Of a DNA stretch of 64,000 nucleotides, positions 1 to 9,595 are shown in pieces. Origin of the DNA: Adiantum capillus-veneris (lineage: Eukaryota; Streptophyta; Polypodiopsida; Polypodiales; Pteridaceae); contig CM043943.1 in the NCBI GenBank assembly GCA_014529385.2, positions 155,281,092 to 155,345,091 on the forward strand. Reading direction: 5' to 3'. The notes beneath the pieces were generated by a model that worked only from the letters and a program-made list of their open reading frames with translations, was not told the DNA's origin and did not search any database. Position numbers and translations under genes: made by a program. Each line of letters starts with the position of its first letter. Position 1 is the first letter of the stretch.

Positions 1-955
1 GACTTTTGTGTGTCTTTAAGGCTTCCAAGGTTCACATTGGTGATTACGGTTGCAGCACCACTGGATTTGATGAAAGGCTTCAAAGGTCTAAGGCCACACT
101 AATGACAGAAGCAAGAGGCTTGGTTAAGAAGGAAGAGAGCCTCCTTGATGTTGAGAATCACGGGCCCTTCTTAACATGAGGAGGCTCCTTTGGTAGCTCA
201 TTCTCTTCCTTTGGGGTCGTGTGAACGCGGCTCCCATCCCCTTCATCTCCTCCTCTATCTTATTGAGCATCTCGTAAGCCCATCCGGGCAGGCTATCCCA
301 CCTTGATTTTTATACTCATACCACTGTTCGTCTGGAAGCCTCCTCTGCACATCGTAGTCCTCGTCCCACGTCAATAAGATGAGGAATACAATGTGAGTGC
401 TATGTGTACATCAAGGTCGCATGTATGAGGAATGCAAAATGAACCACTGGGGAAGTGCGTAGTGCCATGTGATATGTCCATAGTCACATTGAAAAGGACT
501 GAAGATTTTGCCCATGTCTTGAGGAAAGAGTACCTACACATAACTTTAAGACAGAACTCTGAGGGCAAAGAGCATTTGTACTTATTCATTGATTGAGTAC
601 TTGTTCAGGTGACGCCCGGGTGGTATGGGACGGTCAGTCTTACAGGTGCACGCCTACATCCTCAGACAATAGCCCTAGCACCGAGGTGCTTCCGGATGGT
701 GGCTATGGTCGGATGGTTCGTCCGACGCGTGTCTGCAGGCGTCCGTGTAGCCGAGAGATTTTCTCCGTCTATTCGTTTCACTTTAATAGTTTTCTTGCAT
801 ATCCCTACAAATAAGTAAGGAATGATAAAAGTATTATCAATTATTTGACATGACCAAAATAATAGTGAGAAGTGGCAGCGGAAGATGGACAGATATGGCT
901 GAAAACAGCAGCAACACGTGCATAACCTCTGATCTCCAATGACACACAGCAGCAA
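1..955. other. Unassigned region without a recognisable gene
   Basis: No complete gene is seen. On the minus strand around 190-380 the translation gives short hydrophilic stretches (for example DEDYDVQRRLPDEQWYEY, then a shifted frame with EMLNKIEEEMKGMG) that look like decayed coding sequence. They are interrupted by stops and were not assigned to a family. Because the region lies left of the TE nest, it may be an intron of the TrpRS gene or older repeat DNA; this is inference. Confidence 0.3.
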
Positions 956-1475
956 TGTCACAAGTGTGATGGCATGGCTCCACTGAGTGGACAAGGGCCA
1001 TTAGAAGCTTGGACCAAACACAAAATTAAACCGAGGGCAAAAATTTGCGTAAAACAACGTTGTCGACAGTTTTCCGTACAACGCGCCGTAAATTATGGAC
1101 TGCCACGTGGCAGCCCGTATGATCAGATCAGGGAGTTTTTAAGCGCCTAGCTTTTGCACAGTAAAAAGCATCGGAGGGACACTCAGTTTAGGGGCCCCAT
1201 GTACTGTTTATTAGCAGAGCCAGGGCCTCACCTCTAGCAGATCAGCTTGGCAACACTGCGGAGAGGACCCTTGGGCATTGTACTTTATGAAGCATTAATA
1301 AAGAAAGAAAGACCGAAAGGGACGCTAGTGTTTGGGGCCAATGCATCTAGAAGCAGAACTACGCCACTTCATGTTGACTCTCCTCTCTCTCTCTCTCTCT
1401 CTCCAAGTTCAATTGTTGCAAATTCTTTTCATGTGTGGCTATTCATTTCTCACTTGGGTGTCCAAGCTTGTCACA
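956..1475 (+). mobile_element. T-family LTR (plus orientation), solo or fragment
   Basis: The sequence starts TGTCACAAGTGTGATGGCATGG and ends with GTGTCCAAGCTTGTCACA, matching the two ends of the T1 and T2 LTRs. It contains the shared LTR core (about 1297-1340), followed by a CT dinucleotide run at about 1380-1402, in the same order as in the T1 LTR. No primer site or gag follows it, and the flanking five bases (agcaa / gtgac) do not match, so no target duplication supports a clean solo LTR. It may have landed in the left LTR of T3 with loss of neighbouring sequence. Confidence 0.7.
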
Positions 1476-1501
1476 GTGACTTCCGATCACAAGGGTACAA
1501 C

Positions 1502-1992
1502 CATAGTCACAGGGGACGGAGGGGACGGACCCTAAGGACGGGGGACGCCCATTTCCGAGACGGGGACGGGTGGGATGGACGGAAAAAGAGCTGCCAAGTG
1601 GAAACGCAGGCAAAACGTCCCGGGGACGGCAGGGGATGGGAGGGGACTTTTTTTAAAATTTGAAAACCTGATCATTTCTAGAGGCTAGTTTCTCTCCGAT
1701 AGCCATATGTTTGAACTTCGAAGCACCCCAATGGCTATAAAAGCCACCCTTTGGGTCCTCATTTCTCGATGTTTTATTAGCACATTTGCGTCTATATGAC
1801 TCATGTTCTTTGGTCTATTTAGTGTAAATTTGTGGTCAAAGTGATGCTCTATGTGTGTGGCATGTGTATAGGTCAAAAAATGCCCAAAAAAAACTCTTTT
1901 TTTTTTTGCCGTCCCGACCCCTATCCCCGTTTCCTGACTTTTGCCATCCCGTCCCCGTTCCCGACCCCGACCCGCCGTCCCATGTAACTATG
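1502..1992. mobile_element. Non-autonomous DNA transposon (MITE-like), probably hAT-type
   Basis: A 491-bp block is flanked by a perfect 8-bp direct repeat GGTACAAC (1494-1501 and 1993-2000). Its ends are imperfect inverted repeats: the left end reads CATAGTCACAGGGGACGG and the right end, reverse complemented, reads CATAGTTACATGGGACGG. The subterminal regions are rich in GGGGACGG-like repeats on opposite strands (about 1511-1640 and 1915-1980). There is no transposase. An 8-bp duplication with CAGGG-like ends is typical of hAT elements; the superfamily is inferred. It interrupts the left LTR of T3. Confidence 0.75.
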
Positions 1993-2349
1993 GGTACAAC
2001 TCCTGAGGATCCAGATGCTCCCAAAGAGTGGCCCCAAGGGTCCTTAGTACAAGGGATGCCCAAAAACAGGGCCCCAAGAGATTCTGATCCAAAAGCACTG
2101 ATCCCCAAAAGCATGGCCAAAACTGGCACCCAAGCTACCCCTAAATTTGTGCTGCCACGTCAACAAGTTTCGTGCTTTGCGAATAGGCTGTGAAATTCGA
2201 GCCTACCGTACAGTTGCCACATCAACAACAGATTCCCCTTTAAATTTTAGGGTTTGAGGCCCCTCGGCCATACTTCATTAGATTGTCAGGGGTTAGGTTT
2301 TTAATCCTAACCCTCTTTTATCTTCACGCCATGTCACTAATTTGTGACA
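1993..2349 (-). repeat. T3 3' LTR, truncated
   Basis: On the minus strand it begins TGTCACAAATTAGTGACATGGCG at 2349 and carries the T-family segment around GATCCAGATGCTCCCAAAGAGTGG (opposite sense) at 2008-2040. The distal part, including the shared LTR core, is absent; the MITE and the plus-strand LTR at 956-1475 lie there instead. Confidence 0.7.
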
Positions 2350-2363
2350 TAACCCCTCTTGAA
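2350..2363 (-). promoter_or_regulatory. T3 polypurine tract
   Basis: On the minus strand TTTCAAGAGGGGTTA directly precedes the LTR start TGTCAC. The same arrangement, TTTCAAGAGGGGGGTA then TGTCAC, is found in T1 and T2. This is the expected plus-strand primer site of an LTR retrotransposon. Confidence 0.75.
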
Positions 2364-3017
2364 AAATGCAAAACAGACATAGGAAAAAAACTAGCTCAGT
2401 AGACAATGATTCTATGTACCCATGCACTAGACTGCACTCATGCAGCACTTGCACAAAGACAACTATCACTGAAATTCACAATTCCGTCGAGGGTCCTAGA
2501 TACAAATCATGAATCTCGTTGTAAGATATTTAGCAATCACATCCAAATCGTGCTAATCTTTTCTCGAATGTCTTGATCCACTAAATCTTGTCATTGTCAC
2601 ATTCATATCCTTTCTCACATTTCAAGCAAACCATGCCCATGACCATTCTCACAACAAAGTACATTCATAGAGCATGCATTCCATAAATCAAACATTGCGT
2701 TCACACTAAATACCAAGGTGAAAACATTCAATCTACTCATCTCACCTAGTCCAGCACTCTTCATGCCCCTAGATCTCTATGTGGCCTGCTTAAAAAAAAG
2801 CCTAAAGGTACAACTCAGAATTGAAGAGAATGAACGAAGTTCTCCTCAACCATCCACTTTGCATCAAGAGCCTGAAGAACCGGCTCTTGACCAAATTATC
2901 AATGGACCTAGCTTACCCTTCTGATCTTTTTCTTGTGCCCCGGGACCTGTTGGTTGCTGCTCTATCCCCCCTATCCACCAAAACATCATTCTAAATCGTT
3001 GGAAATTTCTAATGAAC
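2364..3017 (-). other. T3 3' untranslated remnant; possible alien integrase-end fragment
   Basis: From 2364 to about 2700 the minus strand resembles the stretch between the chromodomain end and the polypurine tract of T2 and T1 (shared order: GATGTGATTGCTA, then GTGCAAGTGCT-like, then CTACTGAGCTAG-like). From about 2718 to 2924 the plus strand can be read as LYVACLKKSLKV followed by EPEEPALDQII, faintly like the C-terminal end of a Gypsy integrase. That reading runs against the T3 orientation and is uncertain. Confidence 0.4.
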
Positions 3018-3660
3018 TGTCACGAGACTGTGACAACCACTATATATTTTTGTTGGTTTCTTTCCCTTGATTTTTATTTGATTTTTGGGACCTCTTGTTG
3101 AAATCACAAATGCCCGGACATTGCATGGGCCAGTGTAAAACGGCCATTGGCCGGGAGTTTCACCCGCAGGAGTCAAGGCCAGGCAACTATGAGATGATTG
3201 GGCTGATCGACACTAGAATCAGACTAGTAAAGAAGTGGCTAGGCTCAGTTAAAGTCATTTAGGCCCCTCGGCAAGACTTAATAAGTTGGTGGGTACTAGA
3301 AACTAAACCAAAAGGAGAAAATTGGACACATGGCAATAGGAGAGTAATCTGCAGGTCAACTCACACTCCAGGGTCTCTCATCCCAAGAGAAGGGGCCCAA
3401 AATTGAGGCTTGAGGCTGCTTTTCGCATAAGTGCTCCACAGTGTGTGTGAGTAGTGGGTGGAGGTGATCACAGCTTTAATGGAAAGCTTGCCTTCTCCCT
3501 TGTCTCATGTAGCGCAATGATTTGCTCTCGTGCATCTCTCTCCCCTTTGCACATATGGTAATGCCCCTCTAGTTGGGCTCCTCAGATGACCATGTACAGT
3601 CTTGGGCGTTTTATGCGCGTTTGCCAGGGCAAGAGCCTGTTGTACAAGAACCGGATTAGC
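3018..3660 (+). repeat. Solo LTR S1 (G-family), left part
   Basis: It begins TGTCACGAGACTGTGACAACC and continues with the G-family order: TTGTTGGTTTCTTTC, then a block on the pattern GGACATTGCATGGCCAGTGT, then TTTCACCCGCAG. It resumes at 30122. The junction with T3 is marked by a perfect 5-bp duplication TGAAC (3013-3017 and 30942-30946), and no internal G-family sequence lies between the two parts. S1 is therefore a solo LTR of about 1,463 bp, later split by T1. Confidence 0.8.
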
Positions 3661-4260
3661 AGTCACAAAGTGATGACATGGCATGACAATGTGGACAAAT
3701 TACAGTAAAAATGACAGACTATAAGTTATAAGTTATGGTACCCCGTCCGTAGGGCCAAAGGGACAAAGGAAATTTAACTTGCGCAAGTAATGCTTACGTG
3801 GCACAGTTGTACGGAAGTCCCGGATTTCGCGTTGGTTGTGGTACTTGGCGGATAGTACGAATTCCCACATTTCACGTTGGTTGTGCCATGTGACAGACTG
3901 TACGGATTTCCGCAATTCACACTAGCAGCTTTTCGGCCTAAAGCTTTTGAGTTTTGAAGCTTTTGAACTGATTGCTTTTGGCATCCCTTGTAAGTTTGTA
4001 AGAGCCCCTAGGGCCTCACTCTGCAGAGCATTTGGACACAAAATCTGAGAGCAGAGGTCCTTCGGGAGTTGTACTTTGCAATGATTAATGATAAAGGAAT
4101 ACCGAAAGGGGCGCCAAACTTTGGGGCCAATACCTTTGGGTACGGAACTACGATGGGCCGTGTCGACTCTCCCTCTCTCTCTATTAAAGTTCAGTGATTA
4201 TGAAGTTTTTGTTCGTGTTATGCTATTGATTTCTCGCTTGGAGTGTCCAAGCTTGTTACA
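3661..4260 (+). repeat. T1 5' LTR
   Basis: A 600-bp LTR beginning AGTCACAAAGTGATGACATGG, where the first T of the usual TG terminus is changed to A, and ending in CCAAGCTTGTTACA. It matches the T1 3' LTR at 27290-27750 and 30042-30116. It contains the shared LTR core at about 4091-4128 and a CT run at about 4170-4183, the position at which the 3' copy received a LINE. Confidence 0.85.
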
Positions 4261-4261
4261 A

Positions 4262-4273
4262 TGGTATCAGAGC
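4262..4273 (+). promoter_or_regulatory. T1 primer binding site (tRNA-iMet type)
   Basis: TGGTATCAGAGC lies one base after the LTR end. This 12-mer is the standard plant LTR-retrotransposon primer site, complementary to the 3' end of initiator methionine tRNA. Confidence 0.9.
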
Positions 4274-4464
4274 TCAGAAAGATTCTTCTTCGACTCAGGA
4301 TCCGATCCTTTTTGCAGCACACGCACGTTTTGCGAAAGAATCTTCATGGGCCGACCTCGAAACTATAAGCCACTCCCACCCTTGGTACATCGCGCATCGG
4401 GCGCGCTCCCGACTTCATCGCTCTGTCTTACAAGGCATAAGCCATAAAGAAGTCCAGATTACAC

Positions 4465-4857
4465 ATGGGTTCTCATGGAGAATCTGACAGAGATAACACT
4501 TCGCGATGGGTAGGTAGAGAAAAATCGAAATCCAGCACGAGAACTGAAGAAAAGAATAAAGATTTAGACAAATTCTTGGTAGAAACGTTTGCCAAAATGG
4601 AATACAAACGTAAACTAAAGGTTGGCATATGTGTGAATAGATTGATTAGGTACTCTAAAGACAAAAAATTTGCAAAATACTTGAAGAATTACCCAACTAA
4701 TGAGATTTACTTGAGATGGCGTGATGCCATTGATTCTCCTCTCATGTTAGGAGGAAAGCTGAAAAGACAAACCAATGCAGACAAGCAGAACATGTGCTCA
4801 CAGAAAGAGCTGGACAGAACTCTTGAAAAGAAGATGAACCAGAGGACCACCAGATGA
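4465..4857 (+). pseudogene. T1 gag, N-terminal part (truncated)
   Basis: An open frame of 130 codons starts MGSHGESDRDNTSRW, the same start as in the T3 gag (MGSHGEFDKDNT). It is charged and rich in Lys, Arg and Glu, as is common for Gypsy gag N-termini. It ends after the KKMNQRTTR region, without the conserved gag core or zinc knuckle. A gag-core segment of this family is instead found inside the T1 integrase (25257-26123). The gag would form the particle shell; this copy cannot. Confidence 0.7.
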
Positions 4858-4899
4858 TAAGCCAGAGGATTATAGTGCAACATCCGAGTACGGAAGAAA

Positions 4900-5248
4900 A
4901 GGAAAGACAAAATCATGACTGGTACCAGATTTTGTGGGGACCGCCAACCTTGATCAAATGAACGAAAACACCAACCTTTGCACAACATGGGGCAAAGTGC
5001 GAGACCAAGAAGCCCCTTAACTTCTTTGATGGAGAAGCCAAGGCCAACTTCAACCCAATTGGCTGCTCCATTTGGAATTACGCCCAAGGAAATGGGGCCA
5101 CAGGCCGAGACAGATGTTGCCATTACAGCTGTCATTGGCAAACTACGTTTGCATTGTCGGGGGTATTTAGGGCACAATGACTTTTACATCATGCCTTTGG
5201 AAGGGTGTGACGTCCTCCGAGGAATCCCTTGGTTCCCCAAGAACGCTG
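4900..5248 (+). pseudogene. T1 protease remnant
   Basis: The frame from 4978 shows the retropepsin-end pattern AITAVIGKLRLH, then DFYIMPLEGCDVLRGIPW. It corresponds to FYIMPLEGCDALLGIPW in G1 copy B and VLLGIPW in T2. The upstream part (DGEAKANFN in another frame, about 5018-5050) replaces the catalytic motif of intact relatives, so frameshifts are present. The sequence ends at the G1 insertion and continues at 22961. Confidence 0.65.
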
Positions 5249-6817
5249 TGTCACGGGGACGTGGCAGCTGTTAGATATGTCACGAGGACGTGGCAACTAC
5301 TAACTTTAGTTGTTGGTTTCTTTCTAATGGGTATTGTTTTATTTTTGAGACCCTCTTCTTGAAGTAGCAAACGGTTGGACATTGTATGGCCAATGTGAAC
5401 GGTAGTTTCACCCGCATATGGGAAGTGGGTCGACACTAGAATTCCTATAGTAAGAGGATGTCTACGCTCCGAGCAAGATCATATAGGTCCCCCCGTCGCA
5501 CTTAGCAAGTTGGTGGATACTAGGGAGTGAACTCAATAAAGGCCTAAAGTCAAGGTGTGACTACCAACGGAAAGTATCCGACAGTTGGGACACATTGCAC
5601 TTTTGGATGCGGTCCCAATGCAGATAGATGGTCAGATGACCAGTGGGAGCCCAACGGAATCATTTCCTAAAATTTAGGGAACTGCTATTTTGGGCCGCAA
5701 AATGTGTTCGCGTCATTACTCCCGGTATGACTAGGGGAACACTTTACAACTCTGCCGCAAAGTCAAATGGGCGACCAGTCGGGAGATTTTTAGGTGGCAA
5801 ACCTGAAACGGGCAAATGCTTGTAAATGCGCCAAGTGCAATTTTTCATGAACTTGCCTCATGCAAAAAAATGGGCGCTGAATTTTGCTGGGAGAGGCCTA
5901 CTTTTGCATTTTTGTCACAGGTTAAGAGCTATGGAGTGCTTCCTTTTCCCCTTATGTACAGTGCGGTGCCAGGAGTGATGCCCTGCACGCTACGCACTGC
6001 TCTCTCTCTCCCCCCTATGAGCAGTATGTTATGCCCCTCTAGTGGGCTTTTCATTTGACTAATGTACAGTTATGTGGGTTCATGCGCGATTGCCGAGGCA
6101 AGAGCCTCTTGCACAGCTACTGGATTAGCTAGCGGCTAATCCCCCGCAGGTACAGGTGAATTCGGAGAGGTTTCACGTGAGAAATCTCGTCCGATTCAAA
6201 GGGCAAGTAGCCCTACAGGTGCGGGAGCTCGAGGTCTTGCTACAGATGCGACCGGCACGCGAAACGGAGCCCAAAACAGGGAAATACAGCCTGCTGTGTA
6301 TTATTGAGGTTTAGGGTTTCGGCCCTAAACGGACCCTAATACCCCCAGGAGGTTCGGGGACGCGAGGGGGCCGCTGTACAGGTGATCTGGCGCATTTTCA
6401 GGGCAGAAAACAGAGAATTCAGTGTGCTGCAGATTCTCGCCAGGTTTTGCAAAGTGTCCATATGCATCAGGAAAGTCATCTATTGCGTGGGGATACTAAC
6501 TGTGAAGCGTCCTAGTACAGTTATGCTGCCGAAATCGGGCCAGAACAGGTGTTTCTTAGCCTAGATTGTGCGGGGCAGCTCGTAGGAGATCACAAGTTTT
6601 ATTCCCTCTGTTAAAGAATAAAGAAATACCGAAAGGGGCGCCAATTTTGGGGCCTACAGGTTGTCGACGTCTGCTCGGAGCATTCTAGCTTCAGAGCCAT
6701 GTGTGTACTTAGGTGTTAATCCCCGTTACAGGTTACCTTTGCAAAGTATTCTGTGTGTGTCTAAAGTAAAGAATTTCGGGTGAAAGCGAACGCCTACTGC
6801 CCCACGGGCCAATTTCA
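5249..6817 (+). repeat. G1-A 5' LTR
   Basis: The LTR of about 1.57 kb ends GGGCCAATTTCA. Its first 29 bp (5249-5277, TGTCACGGGGACGTGG start) are repeated imperfectly from 5278 (TGTCACGAGGACGTGG), so the terminus is duplicated. It holds two conserved hairpins, GGATTAGC/GCTAATCC (6122-6142) and GTTTAGGG/CCCTAAAC (6307-6328), and the shared LTR core (6617-6653) with an AATAAA-like signal in front. Confidence 0.85.
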
Positions 6818-6834
6818 AGGTTCCGTTGCGGGAC
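6818..6834 (+). promoter_or_regulatory. G1-A primer binding site (tRNA-Glu-like)
   Basis: AGGTTCCGTTGCGGGAC follows the LTR. Compared with TGGTTCCGTTGCCGGGAC, the complement of a plant tRNA-Glu 3' end, it differs by the first base and one missing C. Copies at 19499-19515 and 59463-59479 support the same primer. Confidence 0.65.
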
Positions 6835-6913
6835 ATCAATCACTTTTTCCTTAAAGAGTGAGCCTTGGTTGTTTTGGGTAAAGACACGGAGTGCAGGAAC
6901 GTGGGATTACACT

Positions 6914-8628
6914 ATGGCCGACAAGGGGAAGGGCATTATGGAAGAGGGTTCCTCTTCAAAGGACAGGCAGGAGATCCCTATGGTTTTCGAGATTGGCTAG
7001 AGCTCACGGCCATGTCAGTCTGTACCTCCTGTCAATGTGAATGTCCCTCCAGTAGTACAGGGCTTTATGACTGGGCAACTAGAGGATGATGCGTTCAAGA
7101 CTCAGTTAGTTGCCGCGGTGAATGTCTTTTCGCAACTGGTACAGAATCGAAGGTTTATGGAGTTCTTGCAAGCGCCACCAGTGCAACAGCAAAATAGGCA
7201 ACCTACACCGCGTACGGAGCTTGTTGAGGCTCAAGCCCAGGTACTTCATGCGGCTCAGAAGGATAGGGAACACTCGCATGTTGCGGAGTCAGGGGCTCCA
7301 AAACAGGTTCCTCCCGTCCTTGAACAGGTGGCTAGAACGCCTATACCACAGGTTATGCCAGTTCAGCCCACCTCCTTTCAGAGCCAACATGCTATCTTAA
7401 ATGGACAAGGAACGGGATACGAGGCTATGTACCCAGTTTTTCCACCACCCACAGTACATCCTAGGTATTTCGGGGGTGGATCTGTGTTCCGAAGTATGGC
7501 TGGTTATGCGCCTGTAGTCAGCTGTACATGCCAGGAACAGTGTTCGGGGGTATGCAAGGCATCATGCCAAACCCCATGTATGGTAGTATCGGCATGCAGC
7601 AAGGTTTCATTGCAACCAGGGCCAGTTGGGGTGCCACAGGGTCATTTTAGCATGACTGGTTTTTCTGGACAGCAGCTAGATATCGCACCTCTGACGCAAA
7701 ATGCCAATGGCCAAGATGTGCCGATCATCCCTACTACAGTGCCCATGTTGCAGACCATCCCTTATGACAACTTGGGGGCACTAGAGAAGCCGAAGGCTTA
7801 CAAAGAAGGTGGTGTAGCTGTAAAGTTCAGTACCTTCAGTGGTTTCGAGGATAAGACAAAGGCTCTTACCTTCTTCCAGCAGTTTGATACAGCATATGTA
7901 GGAGGGAATTTTACAGAGGCGTCGAAAGTCTGGAAAGCTACCACTTTCTTAAAGGACAATGCGCTCACATGGTGGACGACATTGTTAATGCAAGGACACG
8001 CACCCGCCACTTGGGTTTACTTCAAGCAAATGTTTGCATCTGCTTGGCTGTCAAATGAATTTGAAGCCGACGTCATGACAGATTGGCACCAGCTTACTTC
8101 AACTTCGTGCAAGAGCTTGCTGGAGTACAATAGGAGGTTTTGTAAAGCGTTACTCTCAATGACCTCCTACAGATTTGTGCCATTGACAGAGCAAATAGAG
8201 AAGTACTGTTGTGGGTTGCCTAAAGGGCTTCGCGATTACTGTACAAAGGACAGAGTGGCTACCCTCACTCAGCTTATGGAAGTTGCGAACACTGGTCTTG
8301 CCTTGTTGAAAGGAGAGGACAGTGGATTTCCAAGCAACGACAAAGGAGGGCAGAAAATTCAGCGAAGAAGCCCTTTGTGAAAACGGCTCCTGATGCGTCA
8401 CAGGGGTCAGAAAAGGCCACCAAAGACAAGGATTCAGCCGGGACTTCTGGAGCGCAGCCAAAGAAACAGAAAAGGAAGCCTTTTGTGCGCAAGTCGCTCG
8501 AGGAAAAGAGGTCCTAATGACTGAGAACAAATGCTTTATATGCGAGCAGCCTGGTCACTTTTCTATCAATTGTCCACAAAGGAAAAGACCAGCTGACTCA
8601 GAGGATAAAGAAGACAAAAGGCAAGAAC
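6914..8628 (+). pseudogene. G1-A gag (broken)
   Basis: The start ATGGCCGAC at 6914 matches the gag start of G2 (ATGGCTGAC). A TAG interrupts at about 7000. From 7037 an open frame of 447 codons carries the Pro/Gln-rich N-terminal half and the conserved gag core, with AVKFSTFSGFEDKTKAL, TWWTTLL and EQIEKYCCGLPKGL. A frameshift near 8355 throws the zinc knuckle CFICEQPGHFSINC (8532-8573) into another frame. Gag sequence breaks off at about 8628, where copy B begins in inverted orientation. Confidence 0.85.
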
Positions 8629-9595
8629 AAACTGGTCATGCGAGGATCACGATCACTGATAATCGATTGTGGCATACCATGGTACTTAAACACATTGTAC
8701 ATGAACAAGCGTGCCATATGATCAGATTTTATCTTCTTCCTGACAGGGATAAAATGGGCCTGCTTGCTGAACCTGCAGATAATGGTCCATATACCATCAT
8801 TCCCTGTTGGCGTCCTTGGAAGATCAAAGATAAAGTCCATAGCACTGCTTTCCCATGGCTTATCCGGAATCGGCAGTGGTTGTAACAACCCTGGTGCCTT
8901 TTCCCTGTCGAACTTGATCTTTTGGCAAACTATGCATGCTCGCACAAAGGCATCCACATCTCTCCTCAAGGGAGGCCAATAGAAGAACATCTCTACCGCT
9001 TTAACTGTTGCATCAATGCCACGATGCCCTGCATACGGTGGGACATGACTCTCTTCCATGACCTTATGGCGCAGTGGCCTAGTGACACAAAGTCTGCCAT
9101 GCATCATCATAAAACCATCTCTGAGGAGGTAGTGCTCGTGATGTTGCCCCTCTTGTAACTGTTCAAAGATCCTTGCAAAATCTTCATCAGCAGTATATTG
9201 TTCCTTCATGTCATCTAGCTCATGATGATAAGGAATTGACACAGCTGAAATTTGTGGCTTTCTTGATAACGCATCAGCCACAACATTCTTCTTGCCTTCC
9301 ACATGCATAATCTGGAAGTGGAACATGGAAAGAATGTTTGCCCATCGCATATGCTTTTCGGATAACTTTGACTGTGTCAAGAAGTATTGCAAGGTCTGAT
9401 GATCTGTTTGGACAACAAAATCAGCACCTAAGAGGTAGTGCTTCCAGTTAGAAAGCGCATGAATCACGGCCAAGAGCTCTTTCTCATAGACTTGCATGGT
9501 CCTCTCTGGCCCTTGCAAAATTCGGCTTTCATAAGCTACTACCCGTCCATCTTGCATTAGCACTGCTCCGATGCTACTGCCACACGCGTCACACT
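8629..9595 (-). pseudogene. G1-B RNase H end and integrase (partial)
   Basis: On the minus strand an open frame of about 320 codons reads GAVLMQDGRVVAYESR and the RNase H block FVVQTDHQTLQYF. It continues into the integrase: zinc-binding HRGIDATVKAVEMFFYWP with CIVCQKIKFD, catalytic-core start MDFIFDLPRT, and SDRDPRMTSL at the far end. It stops there at the junction with copy A (8628), so the last part of the core and the C-terminus are missing. A TAG at about 9596 separates it from the upstream frame. Confidence 0.85.

Noticed and set aside
593-818. Short overlapping plus-strand frames of 69-73 codons
   Set aside because: They overlap in different frames, have biased composition without any recognisable motif, and lie in unassigned DNA; no support as genes.
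956-1475. Clean solo-LTR insertion with target duplication
   Set aside because: The flanking 5-mers (agcaa and gtgac) do not match, so only the LTR identity is claimed.
2718-2924. Plus-strand reading as a separate Gypsy integrase gene
   Set aside because: Only a faint LYVACLKK pattern, against the orientation of T3 and without other integrase blocks.
4473-5177. Minus-strand frames of up to 156 codons
   Set aside because: They are antisense to T1 gag and protease and show no domain of their own.
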